DNA of 7,922 bases from WVXT01 sp964403285 (GCA_964403285.1 CAYOFG010000060.1:1-7922); one strand, 5' to 3'; counted from the stretch's first letter, positions 1 to 6,770 are shown. The notes: a model not told the origin generated them from the sequence alone. Numbers and translations are program-made.

Positions 1-189
1 TTGATAGGTCTTCTATTTCTCATCATCAGTGTGGGTTATCTCTACCGGCCAACAATTATAATAAGGTTTAACGCCTGGGGGCGAAAATATCTGTTTAATG
101 ACCAATTATTGATAACCCACCGTAAGAAGATAGGCGTGGTCCTTTTGATTATTGCTATCGTTTTCCTCTACGGGGGATTTGTAAAATAA
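1..189 (+). CDS. Small two-helix membrane protein, start uncertain (possibly 5' truncated)
   Basis: This open frame runs from the first base of the window to TAA at 187-189. Its first codon is TTG, which could be a start or simply an internal Leu of a longer gene, because no upstream sequence is available to show a ribosome site. The 62 residues visible have a hydrophobic segment at about 1-15, a polar and basic middle (about 16-43, with Arg/Lys-rich YRP...RFN and THRKK stretches) and a second hydrophobic segment at about 44-60. This predicts a hairpin membrane protein with the basic loop in the cytoplasm. I recognise no enzymatic motif. It ends 34 bases before the tldE-like gene on the same strand, so co-transcription is likely, but nothing links it functionally to that gene. 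It is probably a real conserved small membrane protein; its function is unknown. Confidence 0.55.
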   Translation: MIGLLFLIISVGYLYRPTIIIRFNAWGRKYLFNDQLLITHRKKIGVVLLIIAIVFLYGGFVK

Positions 190-212
190 TGATATTTTAA
201 TCTTTAAGTGAA

Positions 213-217
213 AAGGA
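213..217 (+). promoter_or_regulatory. Ribosome binding site supporting the GTG start of the TldE-like gene
   Basis: AAGGA lies six bases before the GTG at 224-226. An ATG overlaps it at 222-224, but that frame stops after six codons, so the GTG is the start that gives the full-length protein. Confidence 0.6.
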
Positions 218-223
218 TTTAAT

Positions 224-1597
224 GTGGACTATTCAAAAATAGGCAAGGAGACAATCGAGCGAGTTTGCCGTTCAAAGGGAGAAGAAGCTGAAGTTTACAT
301 AGAGACATTTCAGGCAATCGATGTCGATATTTCCCAGCAGAAACTGGAAAATTTCAATACTCCCCATAAGTCTGGAATTGGCCTGAGAATATTTTCTCAA
401 AATAGGATGGGTTTTGCTTATACCACTGGTTTTGACCGCGAGAGTATTGAGAGGTTAATTCAGCAGGCTAAGAATAACGTCTTGAATGGTAGTCCCGATG
501 AGTACAACTCCTTGCCACAAGTCACTAGACAAAAAAAGTTGAATAAGTTTTTACACAAAGATTTGTACGATCAAGAATTGACCAAAATTTCCGTGGGAAT
601 AAAGATTGACAAGATTAGAGAGATGGAAAAGAAGGCTATTGCTTACGATAAGAGGATAAAAAGAGTGCTCAGGACAACCTATAGTGATAGCCAGCACGAA
701 ATATTTATCCTCAATTCAAAAGGACTGGAGGCAAGTTATAGAAACACTCTCTGTTACTGTGCCCTGATTGCTGTTGCTGAGGCTGAAATGTTTCTGGGGG
801 AGGCAAGGAAAGAGATTCAGCTTGGCTCCGATTTTGCCATAAAGAGGAGGTTTGGAGATCTCCGTTTCGACCAGCTTGCTGAAAATGCAGCGCGTCGAGC
901 AGTCTCTCTCTTAGGAGCGAAGAGAGTAAAAACTCAGAGAGCATCTATCGTTTTCGAACCACTCGTGGCCTCAGGTTTTCTCAACTTTATGGCCAGAGGG
1001 CTTGGCTCCGACTCTGTACAGAAGAAAAAGTCCCCATTTGGAAGAAAGAAAGGAAAGAGAATTGCCAGCAAGATTGTCAATATTATTGATGATGGTACCT
1101 TGAAAGGGGGAGTAGCTACTTCTCCTTTCGATGATGAAGGTATACCGAAGAGAAGGACAGTTCTGGTTAAAGATGGCATACTTTCTACCTTTCTTTACGA
1201 TTCCTATACTGCAAGGAAGGATACAGTTGCCTCAACCGGCAATGCTATCAGGAGCTCTTTTAAGGCTTTACCCTCTGTGGGGATTACCAATTTCTTTCTG
1301 GAGAAAGGAGGAACCAGAAGGGAGGAATTGATTGCCAGTACAGATAAGGGGCTCTATGTAATGGAAATTATGGGAATGCATACGGCCGACCCTGTCTCGG
1401 GAGATTTTTCCCTGGGAGTCAATGGATTATGGATAGAAAGAGGAGAATTTTCTTTTCCTGTCCATGGAGTCACCATAGCGGGCAATGTTCTCGACCTTTT
1501 GAATTCCATCGACGCCATTGGCGATGACTTAGAATTTTATGGAAGTTTAGGTTCTCCTACCATAAGAATCTCCAACCTTCTTATTAGTGGAGAGTAG
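224..1597 (+). CDS. pmbA: TldE/PmbA family protein, non-catalytic partner of the TldD metalloprotease
   Basis: The 457-residue length matches the TldE/PmbA family (E. coli PmbA is about 450). In characterised systems TldE pairs with TldD to form a cytoplasmic protease that cleaves unfolded peptides, for example in microcin B17 leader removal and CcdA turnover. TldD carries the zinc-binding HExxxH motif; TldE does not. Here the aligned region (about 243-262, FEPLVASGFLNF...) has no HExxxH, which argues for the TldE half. Family signatures are clear: the DDGTLKGG...FDDEGIP block at 289-308, a Gly-Met-His motif at 384-386 followed by SGDFSLGVNGLWIERGE (392-408), and the C-terminal VTIAGNVLDLL (416-426). 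Translation starts at GTG 224. The stop at 1595-1597 lies two bases before the aroE start, so the two are probably in one transcript. No TldD is visible here; it may lie upstream of the window. Family assignment is firm, the TldE subclass fairly firm, and the physiological substrate unknown. Confidence 0.9.
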   Translation: MDYSKIGKETIERVCRSKGEEAEVYIETFQAIDVDISQQKLENFNTPHKSGIGLRIFSQNRMGFAYTTGFDRESIERLIQQAKNNVLNGSPDEYNSLPQVTRQKKLNKFLHKDLYDQELTKISVGIKIDKIREMEKKAIAYDKRIKRVLRTTYSDSQHEIFILNSKGLEASYRNTLCYCALIAVAEAEMFLGEARKEIQLGSDFAIKRRFGDLRFDQLAENAARRAVSLLGAKRVKTQRASIVFEPLVASGFLNFMARGLGSDSVQKKKSPFGRKKGKRIASKIVNIIDDGTLKGGVATSPFDDEGIPKRRTVLVKDGILSTFLYDSYTARKDTVASTGNAIRSSFKALPSVGITNFFLEKGGTRREELIASTDKGLYVMEIMGMHTADPVSGDFSLGVNGLWIERGEFSFPVHGVTIAGNVLDLLNSIDAIGDDLEFYGSLGSPTIRISNLLISGE

Positions 1598-1599
1598 AG

Positions 1600-2303
1600 A
1601 TGAAATCATCCGGTTCTACGAAAATTGTGAGATTGATTGGCTATCCGGTAGAGCATTCGAAAAGCCCGCTTATGCATAACGCTGCTTTCCAATCTCTGGG
1701 GCTCGATTTTGTATATGTCCTCCTTTCGGTAAAGGCCCCTGATTTGAAGGAAGCAGTAACGGGTTTGAGGTCATCGAATGTGGCGGGGGCAAATGTAACC
1801 ATCCCCTATAAAGAAGAGGTCATAAAATACCTGGATGAAATCACGCCCGAAGCTATGTTCATTGGTGCTGTAAACACGATTCATAATCGGGAGGGAAAAC
1901 TTATAGGTTACAATACGGACGGTCAAGGTTTCATCACATCTTTACTCACCGACGGTAAAATAAAACTCGAAGGTCAGAGAGTTTTTCTCATCGGCGCGGG
2001 AGGGGCGGGAAAGGCGGTAGCTGTAAAATTGGCTGAGAGGGGAGTAGAGAGGCTGGTTATTACTGATAAGATAGGGGAAAGGACAGAATCTCTGGTAAGT
2101 AGACTTCAAGAAAACATTCCCGATTGTCCAGTCTATGCAGTCGCTATGGCTAGTAAGGAATTTGCAGAGGCCATCTCTGAAAGCACGCTTCTCATCAACG
2201 CCACGCCAGTGGGCATGAACGAGGGAGACCCTTGTGTGATTGACCCTGATTATCTTCATAAAGACCTTTTTATCTATGATGTTGTTTATAATAGAGAAAC
2301 TCC
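1600..2303 (+). CDS. aroE: Shikimate dehydrogenase, C-terminus lost in assembly gap
   Basis: Reduces 3-dehydroshikimate to shikimate with NADPH, the fourth step of the shikimate pathway to chorismate, in the cytoplasm. About 234 residues are visible before the N run. The N-terminal substrate domain has the Ser-x-Ser pair S20/S22 in EHSKSPLMHN, the catalytic lysine K71 in NVTIPYK, N92 in GAVNT and the catalytic aspartate D107 in NTDGQG. The nucleotide domain has the glycine loop GAGGAGKA at 132-139 and INATPVGM at 199-206. The visible part ends in DVVYNRETP at 227-235, which normally precedes the last 35-50 residues, so the closing helix and GGxxMLxxQ segment are missing. The ATG at 1600 follows GGAGAG (1589-1594) inside the end of the tldE-like gene, so coupling is likely. 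One oddity is Asp156 (ITDKIGERT) at the position where the E. coli enzyme has the Asn of its NRT motif for NADP; cofactor preference is therefore uncertain. The reading frame happens to stay open through the Ns into the next gene, but that is an artefact. Confidence 0.95.
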
Positions 2304-2403
2304 NNNNNNNNNNNNNNNNNNNNNNNNNNNNNNNNNNNNNNNNNNNNNNNNNNNNNNNNNNNNNNNNNNNNNNNNNNNNNNNNNNNNNNNNNNNNNNNNN
2401 NNN
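2304..2403. other. Assembly gap, 100 N
   Basis: A run of exactly 100 N, the usual placeholder length for a scaffold join of unknown size. It hides the end of aroE and possibly whole genes before the small protein that follows. Confidence 0.98.
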
Positions 2404-2628
2404 ATGCTGAAAGTAAAATGTTATTCCGATTATAAGGCTAATCAAAGACCTATCAGCTTTAGCATTAATAACAGAGAATTTCTCATCAAGGAAATAATTG
2501 ATCAATGGTATAGCCCGGGTTGTCTCTATTTCAAAGTAAGTGACAAGGATAACCACACTTATATTCTAAAATATGTTCAGGACAGAGACTTATGGGAGCT
2601 CGAATTTTTTAAGAAAGAAAAAGAATAG
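2404..2628 (+). CDS. Uncharacterised 74-residue protein, start uncertain at gap edge
   Basis: The frame opens with an ATG that is the first codon after the N run, so the true start could be this codon or lie inside the gap. The 74 visible residues end with TAG at 2626-2628. The protein is small and soluble, probably beta-rich, with no signal peptide or membrane segment. Notable features are QRPISFSINNREF (14-26), the EIIDQWY segment (29-35), and YFKVSDKDNHTYILKY (42-57) followed by aromatic and acidic WELEFF near the C-terminus. From memory this pattern (RP-x-F, EI-x-D-x-W, YFKV, YxLxY) resembles a widespread family of short uncharacterised bacterial proteins, perhaps related to DUF6504, but I cannot verify that. 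It is not part of AroE: nothing in it resembles the AroE C-terminus. It lies 26 bases before aroC on the same strand and is probably co-transcribed. Function unknown. Confidence 0.65.
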   Translation: MLKVKCYSDYKANQRPISFSINNREFLIKEIIDQWYSPGCLYFKVSDKDNHTYILKYVQDRDLWELEFFKKEKE

Positions 2629-2643
2629 ATAAAAACTTTCAAT

Positions 2644-2648
2644 GGAGG
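2644..2648 (+). promoter_or_regulatory. Strong ribosome binding site for aroC
   Basis: GGAGG sits six bases before the ATG at 2655, a near-ideal Shine-Dalgarno site that fixes the start of chorismate synthase. Confidence 0.75.
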
Positions 2649-2654
2649 GCGCGT

Positions 2655-3818
2655 ATGATTCGTTATGTTACTTCTGGTGAGTCTCATGGGAAATGTTTGC
2701 ATGCGATTCTTGAAGGCATACCTGCAGGGTTGAAATTGAGCGAAGAGGACGTCAACGGAGAACTTGAACGTCGACAGAAGGGCTTCGGCAGGGGCGAGAG
2801 AATGCAGAAGATTGAGAAAGATAAAGTGGAGATTACTTCTGGCTTACGCTGGGGAGAGACTATAGGCAGTCCAATCACTATGGTTATAACTAACAGAGAC
2901 TGGGAGAACTGGAAAAAACTGATGTCTATCTATGCCTCAGATAAAGAGATGAAAGCGAGGATGGTTCGTCCCCGACCAGGTCATGCCGACCTGGCTGGTG
3001 CCCTGAAGTATGGCCGTGAGGATTTAAGAGATATCCTGGAGAGAGCCTCTGCCCGGGAGACTGCTGCCAGAGTGGCAGTGGGAGCAGTATGCAAAAAGCT
3101 TTTGGCCGAGTTTGTCATCAAAGTGGTGAGTATGACTGAAGAAATCAGCGGTATCCAGGCTGTAATTTCAAAGTTGAATGTCGAAGAGATAGAAAAAGTG
3201 AGTGAGTCATCTCCAGTTCGTTGCCCGGATAAGAATGCGGAAAAAAAGATGGTAGAGGCAATTGGGAAAGCGGAGAAAGCAGGAGATACCCTGGGAGGAG
3301 TGTTCACCGTGTTAGTTTTCAATCCTCCACCAGGGCTGGGGAGCCATGCGCAATGGGATTTAAGGCTCGATGGCCGACTGGCTCAGGCATTGATGTCGAT
3401 TCCCGCGGTGAAGGGAGTGGAAATTGGTGCAGGATTTGTTATGGCGAGAGAGCCCGGCTCTAAGGTACACGATGAGATTTTCTATGAAGCCGGCAGGGGA
3501 TACTATCGAAAGACTAATAATTCCGGTGGCATTGAAGGCGGAATAAGTAATGGAGAAAATATTATCACCCGGGTAGCAATGAAACCACTCTCTTCGTTGA
3601 AGAAGCCCTTAAAATCAGTAGACATGATTACAAAGAGAGAAGTTCCCGCTGAGGTCGTCAGAGGCGATATCTGCGCTGTTCCTTCGGCCGGCGTAATTGG
3701 AGAGGCGGTGGTAGCTTTGGAGATAGCCAGGGCAATGAAAGAGAAGTTCGGTGGTGACTCTCTCAAAGAGATGAAAGCAAACTTCGCACATTATATTGAA
3801 GAACTTAAAAATCTTTAA
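2655..3818 (+). CDS. aroC: Chorismate synthase
   Basis: Converts 5-enolpyruvylshikimate-3-phosphate to chorismate by anti-1,4-elimination of phosphate. It needs reduced FMN although there is no net redox change; this is the last step of the common aromatic pathway. The 387 residues match the long (bacterial, Bacillus/Thermotoga-like) form. Visible signatures in order: GESHG with H11; RRQKGFGRGERM (39-50); SGLRWGETIGSPI (62-74); RPRPGHADL with H110; the family signature ERASARETAARVAVGA (129-144); GDTLGGVF (210-217); SHAQWDLRLDGRLAQALMSIPAVKGVEIG (230-258); NNSGGIEGGISNG (288-300); and RGDICAVPSAG (336-346). The two histidines and the Arg-rich phosphate and FMN contacts expected in the family are present, so it should be active. 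The complete gene ends with TAA, 14 bases before the rhomboid gene. Whether a separate flavin reductase supplies FMNH2 cannot be told from this window. Confidence 0.98.
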   Translation: MIRYVTSGESHGKCLHAILEGIPAGLKLSEEDVNGELERRQKGFGRGERMQKIEKDKVEITSGLRWGETIGSPITMVITNRDWENWKKLMSIYASDKEMKARMVRPRPGHADLAGALKYGREDLRDILERASARETAARVAVGAVCKKLLAEFVIKVVSMTEEISGIQAVISKLNVEEIEKVSESSPVRCPDKNAEKKMVEAIGKAEKAGDTLGGVFTVLVFNPPPGLGSHAQWDLRLDGRLAQALMSIPAVKGVEIGAGFVMAREPGSKVHDEIFYEAGRGYYRKTNNSGGIEGGISNGENIITRVAMKPLSSLKKPLKSVDMITKREVPAEVVRGDICAVPSAGVIGEAVVALEIARAMKEKFGGDSLKEMKANFAHYIEELKNL

Positions 3819-3832
3819 TCTTTTTAACCAAA

Positions 3833-4639
3833 ATGGCTTACAGATACTATCAACAACCTTTATTCTCCCGTCAATGGGGCAGGGCGATAAAATGGCTAAT
3901 AATCGCCAATGTTTCTGTATATTTGGTTCAGGTGTTTGCAGGGAGAAATCTTCTGGACATTTTTGGGTTAGTCCCTTACCGGGTAGTGAAAAGTTTATGG
4001 CTGTGGCAAATATTCACCCATATGTTTCTTCACGGGGGTTTGTTCCACCTTTTAATAAATCTATTTGTCCTGTGGATGTTTGGAAAGCCGATAGAGAGAG
4101 AATGGGGAACCAGTTCCTTCCTTAAGTACTATTTTACCTGCGGTGTAGGGGCCAGCATTTTTGTCCTCCTCACTTCACTGAATTCAAGAATACCTATTGT
4201 AGGAGCCTCGGGAGCAATCTACGGGATTCTCGTTGCATTCGCAATGTTATATCCCGATTCTATAATCTATCTATACTTCCTCTTTCCCATCAAGGCGAAA
4301 CATTTTGCTATCCTCATTGGAGCTGTTGCTTTCCTGAGCGGGATTTCGGGTGGAAAGTCTAACATTGCTCATTTTGGCCATCTTGGCGGTTTATTAGTGG
4401 GGTATGTATATTTAAAGTTTCCCCTCTGGAAATATCGTTTCCATCCGGAAAGACTACTTACATTTTTGCGGCTGCCAAGAATTAGTTTGAAAAGAAGAAA
4501 GAAATACAAAACCGAATCTTACAAGATTGAAGAGAGAGTCAATCAGATTCTTGACAAGATTTTGGTACACGGGGTTGACAGCCTGACGGCAGAAGAAAAA
4601 AGAATTATGGACGAATACTCAGGAAAGAAAAAGCAGTAA
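3833..4639 (+). CDS. Rhomboid-family intramembrane serine protease with C-terminal tail
   Basis: A polytopic inner-membrane protease that cleaves transmembrane substrates within the bilayer. The 268 residues hold a six-helix rhomboid core at about 18-198. The HxxxN motif of helix 2 is at H72-N76 (FHLLINL), the nucleophile is S126 in GASGA (124-128), and the catalytic histidine is H183 in AHFGHLGG (179-186); H180 is the preceding conserved His. The dyad is therefore intact and activity is expected. After the core comes a basic linker (about 214-226, RLPRISLKRRKKY) and a cytoplasmic tail (about 230-264, with ERVNQILDKI and DSLTAEEKRIMDEYS). The tail resembles the short helical C-terminal domain of many bacterial rhomboids (DUF6576-like, from memory). 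The start has no good Shine-Dalgarno sequence; the 14-base spacer after aroC is T-rich, so expression may depend on translation of aroC. The substrate is unknown. A longer frame that begins at 3796 in another phase is a shadow. Confidence 0.93.
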   Translation: MAYRYYQQPLFSRQWGRAIKWLIIANVSVYLVQVFAGRNLLDIFGLVPYRVVKSLWLWQIFTHMFLHGGLFHLLINLFVLWMFGKPIEREWGTSSFLKYYFTCGVGASIFVLLTSLNSRIPIVGASGAIYGILVAFAMLYPDSIIYLYFLFPIKAKHFAILIGAVAFLSGISGGKSNIAHFGHLGGLLVGYVYLKFPLWKYRFHPERLLTFLRLPRISLKRRKKYKTESYKIEERVNQILDKILVHGVDSLTAEEKRIMDEYSGKKKQ

Positions 4640-4688
4640 TTATCCTCTTTTAACCCATCTACGAGCCCTCCATAAAAAAGTACCTATC
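4640..4688. other. Short non-coding stretch before the second gap
   Basis: These 49 bases follow the rhomboid stop. I see no stem-loop with a T tract, no tRNA and no coding frame worth calling. Together with the following gap this marks a break between the aro/rhomboid block and the efflux operon. Confidence 0.5.
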
Positions 4689-4788
4689 NNNNNNNNNNNN
4701 NNNNNNNNNNNNNNNNNNNNNNNNNNNNNNNNNNNNNNNNNNNNNNNNNNNNNNNNNNNNNNNNNNNNNNNNNNNNNNNNNNNNNNNN
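4689..4788. other. Assembly gap, 100 N
   Basis: A second run of exactly 100 N, a scaffold join of unspecified true length. It probably hides the -35 region of the efflux operon promoter and may hide other genes. Linkage between the left and right blocks rests on scaffolding only. Confidence 0.98.
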
Positions 4789-4794
4789 CGGGAG

Positions 4795-4814
4795 TTGGTG
4801 TAAAATTAAACCAA
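4795..4814. promoter_or_regulatory. Candidate TetR-family operator over a possible -10 element
   Basis: A 20-bp near-palindrome with perfect outer arms TTGGT (4795-4799) and ACCAA (4810-4814) and inner matching triplets TAA (4801-4803) and TTA (4806-4808). Eight of ten base pairs are symmetric. It lies 43 bases before the TetR gene and contains TAAAAT (4801-4806), which could be a -10 hexamer. Size, symmetry and location fit autoregulation by the adjacent repressor. The matching -35 would fall in the gap, so the promoter itself is unproven. Confidence 0.45.
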
Positions 4815-4817
4815 AAG

Positions 4818-4831
4818 GTCGAATTGTCGAC
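4818..4831. promoter_or_regulatory. Second small dyad before the TetR gene
   Basis: Perfect 5-base arms GTCGA (4818-4822) and TCGAC (4827-4831) flank four bases, only three bases after the larger palindrome. It could be a second half of an extended operator, or a chance dyad. A GGTC direct repeat (4817-4820 and 4837-4840) also lies here. Confidence 0.25.
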
Positions 4832-4857
4832 TCAACGGTCTATTCCCGGGGGGCAGA

Positions 4858-5469
4858 ATGGAAAGAAAAAAAAGGAAAGAGAAAGAAAAAGTTGCCAGAA
4901 TAGAAGGGATTCTATCGGCAGCGAAAAGAGTCTTTTCTCGTAAGGGATATGAAGCAACTACTATGGAAGACATTGCTTCCGAAGCTGGGTTTGGCAAGGC
5001 TAGTCTATATTTCTATTTTAAAGGAAAAGAGGAAGTCTTCTTGAGTCTCATCAAGGACGGACTGGAAAGACAAAGAAATTTGCTTAAAGAGGTAATGAGT
5101 AGCGAACTTTCAAGCGTGGAAAAATTGGAAGCGGTCCTCTCCAAATTTTTTGAACACGTTCAGGAAAATCGGGAGTTCATGCGAATTGTACATTCCGAGT
5201 CCCAGAAGCTATACGCCACTACTTTGAAGGAGGTTCGTTCTTATATCATAAAGGAGCACAGGAACACAATGGAAGGAATAACTTCGATAGTGCAAGATGG
5301 AATAAAGTCCGGGGAATTCAGGAAAGTTGAGCCAACCCTGGCAGCAGCCTCCTTTATGGGAATAATTAGGTCAGTGATCTTCGACTGGTTAGTTAAGGAC
5401 GAGAAAAATCCTCCGGATAGATACAAGCCTATGGTAATGGACATTTTTCTTAAGGGGATTAGCAAATGA
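4858..5469 (+). CDS. TetR/AcrR-family transcriptional regulator, probable local efflux repressor
   Basis: A 203-residue helical regulator, the normal length for the family. A very basic N-terminus (MERKKRKEKEK) precedes the DNA-binding domain at about 14-62. The helix-turn-helix is in TTMEDIASEAGFGKASLYFYF (34-54), with the family-typical G(K/V)xxLYxYFxxKEEV ending, and KGKEEVF following. Residues about 65-203 form the variable ligand-binding and dimerisation domain (SKFFEHVQENREFMRIV at 94-110, ASFMGIIRSVIFDWLV at 149-164). The ATG at 4858 is preceded by a G tract (4848-4853) that can serve as ribosome site. The stop overlaps the next start as ATGA (5466-5469), so repressor and channel are translationally coupled. 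Its place as first gene of a TolC-adaptor-RND operon suggests it represses the operon and releases it when a pump substrate binds. The ligand is unknown. Family firm; target inferred. Confidence 0.93.
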   Translation: MERKKRKEKEKVARIEGILSAAKRVFSRKGYEATTMEDIASEAGFGKASLYFYFKGKEEVFLSLIKDGLERQRNLLKEVMSSELSSVEKLEAVLSKFFEHVQENREFMRIVHSESQKLYATTLKEVRSYIIKEHRNTMEGITSIVQDGIKSGEFRKVEPTLAAASFMGIIRSVIFDWLVKDEKNPPDRYKPMVMDIFLKGISK

Positions 5470-6770
5470 TTCGCATTCGGGTTAAAGTAATTTCAAATAT
5501 TATTATTTTTCTATTTTACATTTTATCCTTGCCTTGCTTTGCTGAGGAGGCAAAGGAACTGACTCTGGAGAAAAGTATCGAAGTCGCCTTTGAGGGGAAT
5601 AAACAGATCCTGGCGGCAAAAGAGAGACTGGGAATAGCTAAGGGAGAATTGATTGTGGCCAGAGCTGGATTCTTGCCTACACTTTCTCTTGGGGGCAACT
5701 ATCTTCGGCTGGGTGAGGGGCAGAAAATATCAATCGGAGGAGGAAATGACGTTGTCGTTAGGGGCCAGGATACGTATACTGCTACGGCAACGATTGAACA
5801 GCCTATCTTCACTTGGGGAAGAATCAAGAATAGCTACAGGCAGGCCAGTTCAAATCAGAGAATCAGCGAGGAAGATTATAGAAAAGAAAAGAATCTTCTT
5901 AAATTTCAGGTAACCGAGTCTTTTTATAATCTCATCCTGGCAGGAGAACTTTTGAGGCTTTCCCAGGAATCCTATGCTCAGATGGAGAGACATCTCCTGC
6001 AGGTAGAGAAGCGTTATGAGGATGGGTTAGCTTCTAAATTTGACCTTTTGCGAGCCAGGGTTGAGCTTGCCAACCTTAAGCCTCAATTAATCAGGTCAAG
6101 GAACAGTCTGACCCTGGCTGAAAACCGTTTCAAGTCATTGCTTGCATTTCCTTCCGAGAGAAAAGTGAGACTCCAAGGCGAACTCAAATACGAACCAACG
6201 GAGATAGAACTTTCCCGGGCCATAGAGGAGGCTCTAAAAAATAGGCCGGAAATAATTTCCTCAAAGGAACAGGAAAATATCGTTCTCGCACAGGTCCGCT
6301 TGGCGAGTGCCTCCAATAAGCCACTCCTTTCAACCATTTATAACTATCAGTTTCAGAAGCCTTACCACTGGAAAGATGAGTGGGGGAAGGAATGGAATGC
6401 CATGGTAGTTCTGGAGTTTCCAATTTTCAGCGGATTTTCCACAAGGGGAAAAGTACTTCAATCCCTGTCGCAACTGAGAGAGGTGAAGTATAACTCACAA
6501 CACAAGAATGAAGAGATTGAACTTGAGGTAAGAGAAACATATCTTAGTCTTCGCCAGGAAGAGGAGACGATTATTTCTCAGCGTGAGAATGTAACTCAGG
6601 CTGAAGAAGCAATGAGCATTGCTGAAAAGAGGTATACTAGCGGACTGATAACTAATTTAGAGTTCATGGATACTCAGCTGGCAGTGACTCAGGCCAAAAC
6701 TGCTCATTTACAGGCTCTGGCGAATTATCTGATAGCAAAGGCAAAACTTATGAAAGCAATGGGTAGGTAA
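5466..6770 (+). CDS. TolC-family outer-membrane efflux protein
   Basis: The outer-membrane channel of a tripartite efflux pump; the family forms trimeric beta-barrel and alpha-barrel tunnels. The 434 residues begin with a signal peptide: basic MIRIRVK, hydrophobic core about 8-23, and probable signal peptidase I cleavage after CFA (A26). The cysteine at 24 lacks a normal lipobox, so it is probably not a lipoprotein. The two repeats of the family (OEP domains) are visible: AFEGNKQILAAKERL (41-55) and ARAGFLPTLSLGGNY (65-79) in the first; EALKNRPEIISSKEQ (255-269) in the second. Paired hallmark helices are EKRYEDGLASKFDLLRARVEL (181-201) and EKRYTSGLITNLEFMDTQLAV (387-407). Paired strands are QPIFTWGRI (112-120) and FPIFSGFSTRGKV (318-330). 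The start overlaps the tetR stop. A 77-base spacer without an obvious terminator separates it from the adaptor gene. Substrate unknown. Confidence 0.95.
   Translation: MIRIRVKVISNIIIFLFYILSLPCFAEEAKELTLEKSIEVAFEGNKQILAAKERLGIAKGELIVARAGFLPTLSLGGNYLRLGEGQKISIGGGNDVVVRGQDTYTATATIEQPIFTWGRIKNSYRQASSNQRISEEDYRKEKNLLKFQVTESFYNLILAGELLRLSQESYAQMERHLLQVEKRYEDGLASKFDLLRARVELANLKPQLIRSRNSLTLAENRFKSLLAFPSERKVRLQGELKYEPTEIELSRAIEEALKNRPEIISSKEQENIVLAQVRLASASNKPLLSTIYNYQFQKPYHWKDEWGKEWNAMVVLEFPIFSGFSTRGKVLQSLSQLREVKYNSQHKNEEIELEVRETYLSLRQEEETIISQRENVTQAEEAMSIAEKRYTSGLITNLEFMDTQLAVTQAKTAHLQALANYLIAKAKLMKAMGR

Noticed and set aside
182..199. A/T-only inverted repeat (TAAAATA / TATTTTA) across the stop of the first small gene
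   Set aside because: Seven A/T pairs with a four-base loop make a weak hairpin, with no following T tract; unlikely to be a terminator.
934..1331. Minus-strand and alternative + strand frames inside the TldE-like gene
   Set aside because: The TldE frame has continuous family motifs through this region; the others have low-complexity composition typical of antisense frames.
1942..2556. Long minus-strand frame crossing the first N gap
   Set aside because: It is open mainly because N codons are not stops, and it lies opposite aroE and the small protein; no recognisable protein.
3796..4125. A 109-codon + strand frame spanning the aroC end and the start of the rhomboid gene
   Set aside because: It overlaps two strongly supported genes in another phase, has no family motif and no ribosome site; it is a shadow frame.
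4640..4688. Minus-strand stretch beginning GGGCTCG that resembles a tRNA 5' end
   Set aside because: No complementary acceptor 3' strand (CGAGCCC on the minus strand) is found at the right distance, the D-arm does not fit, and the rest would lie inside the rhomboid coding region.
5533..5546. Possible lipoprotein signal in the TolC-like protein (cysteine 24)
   Set aside because: The residues before the cysteine (SLP) do not fit a lipobox; CFA cleavage by signal peptidase I fits better.
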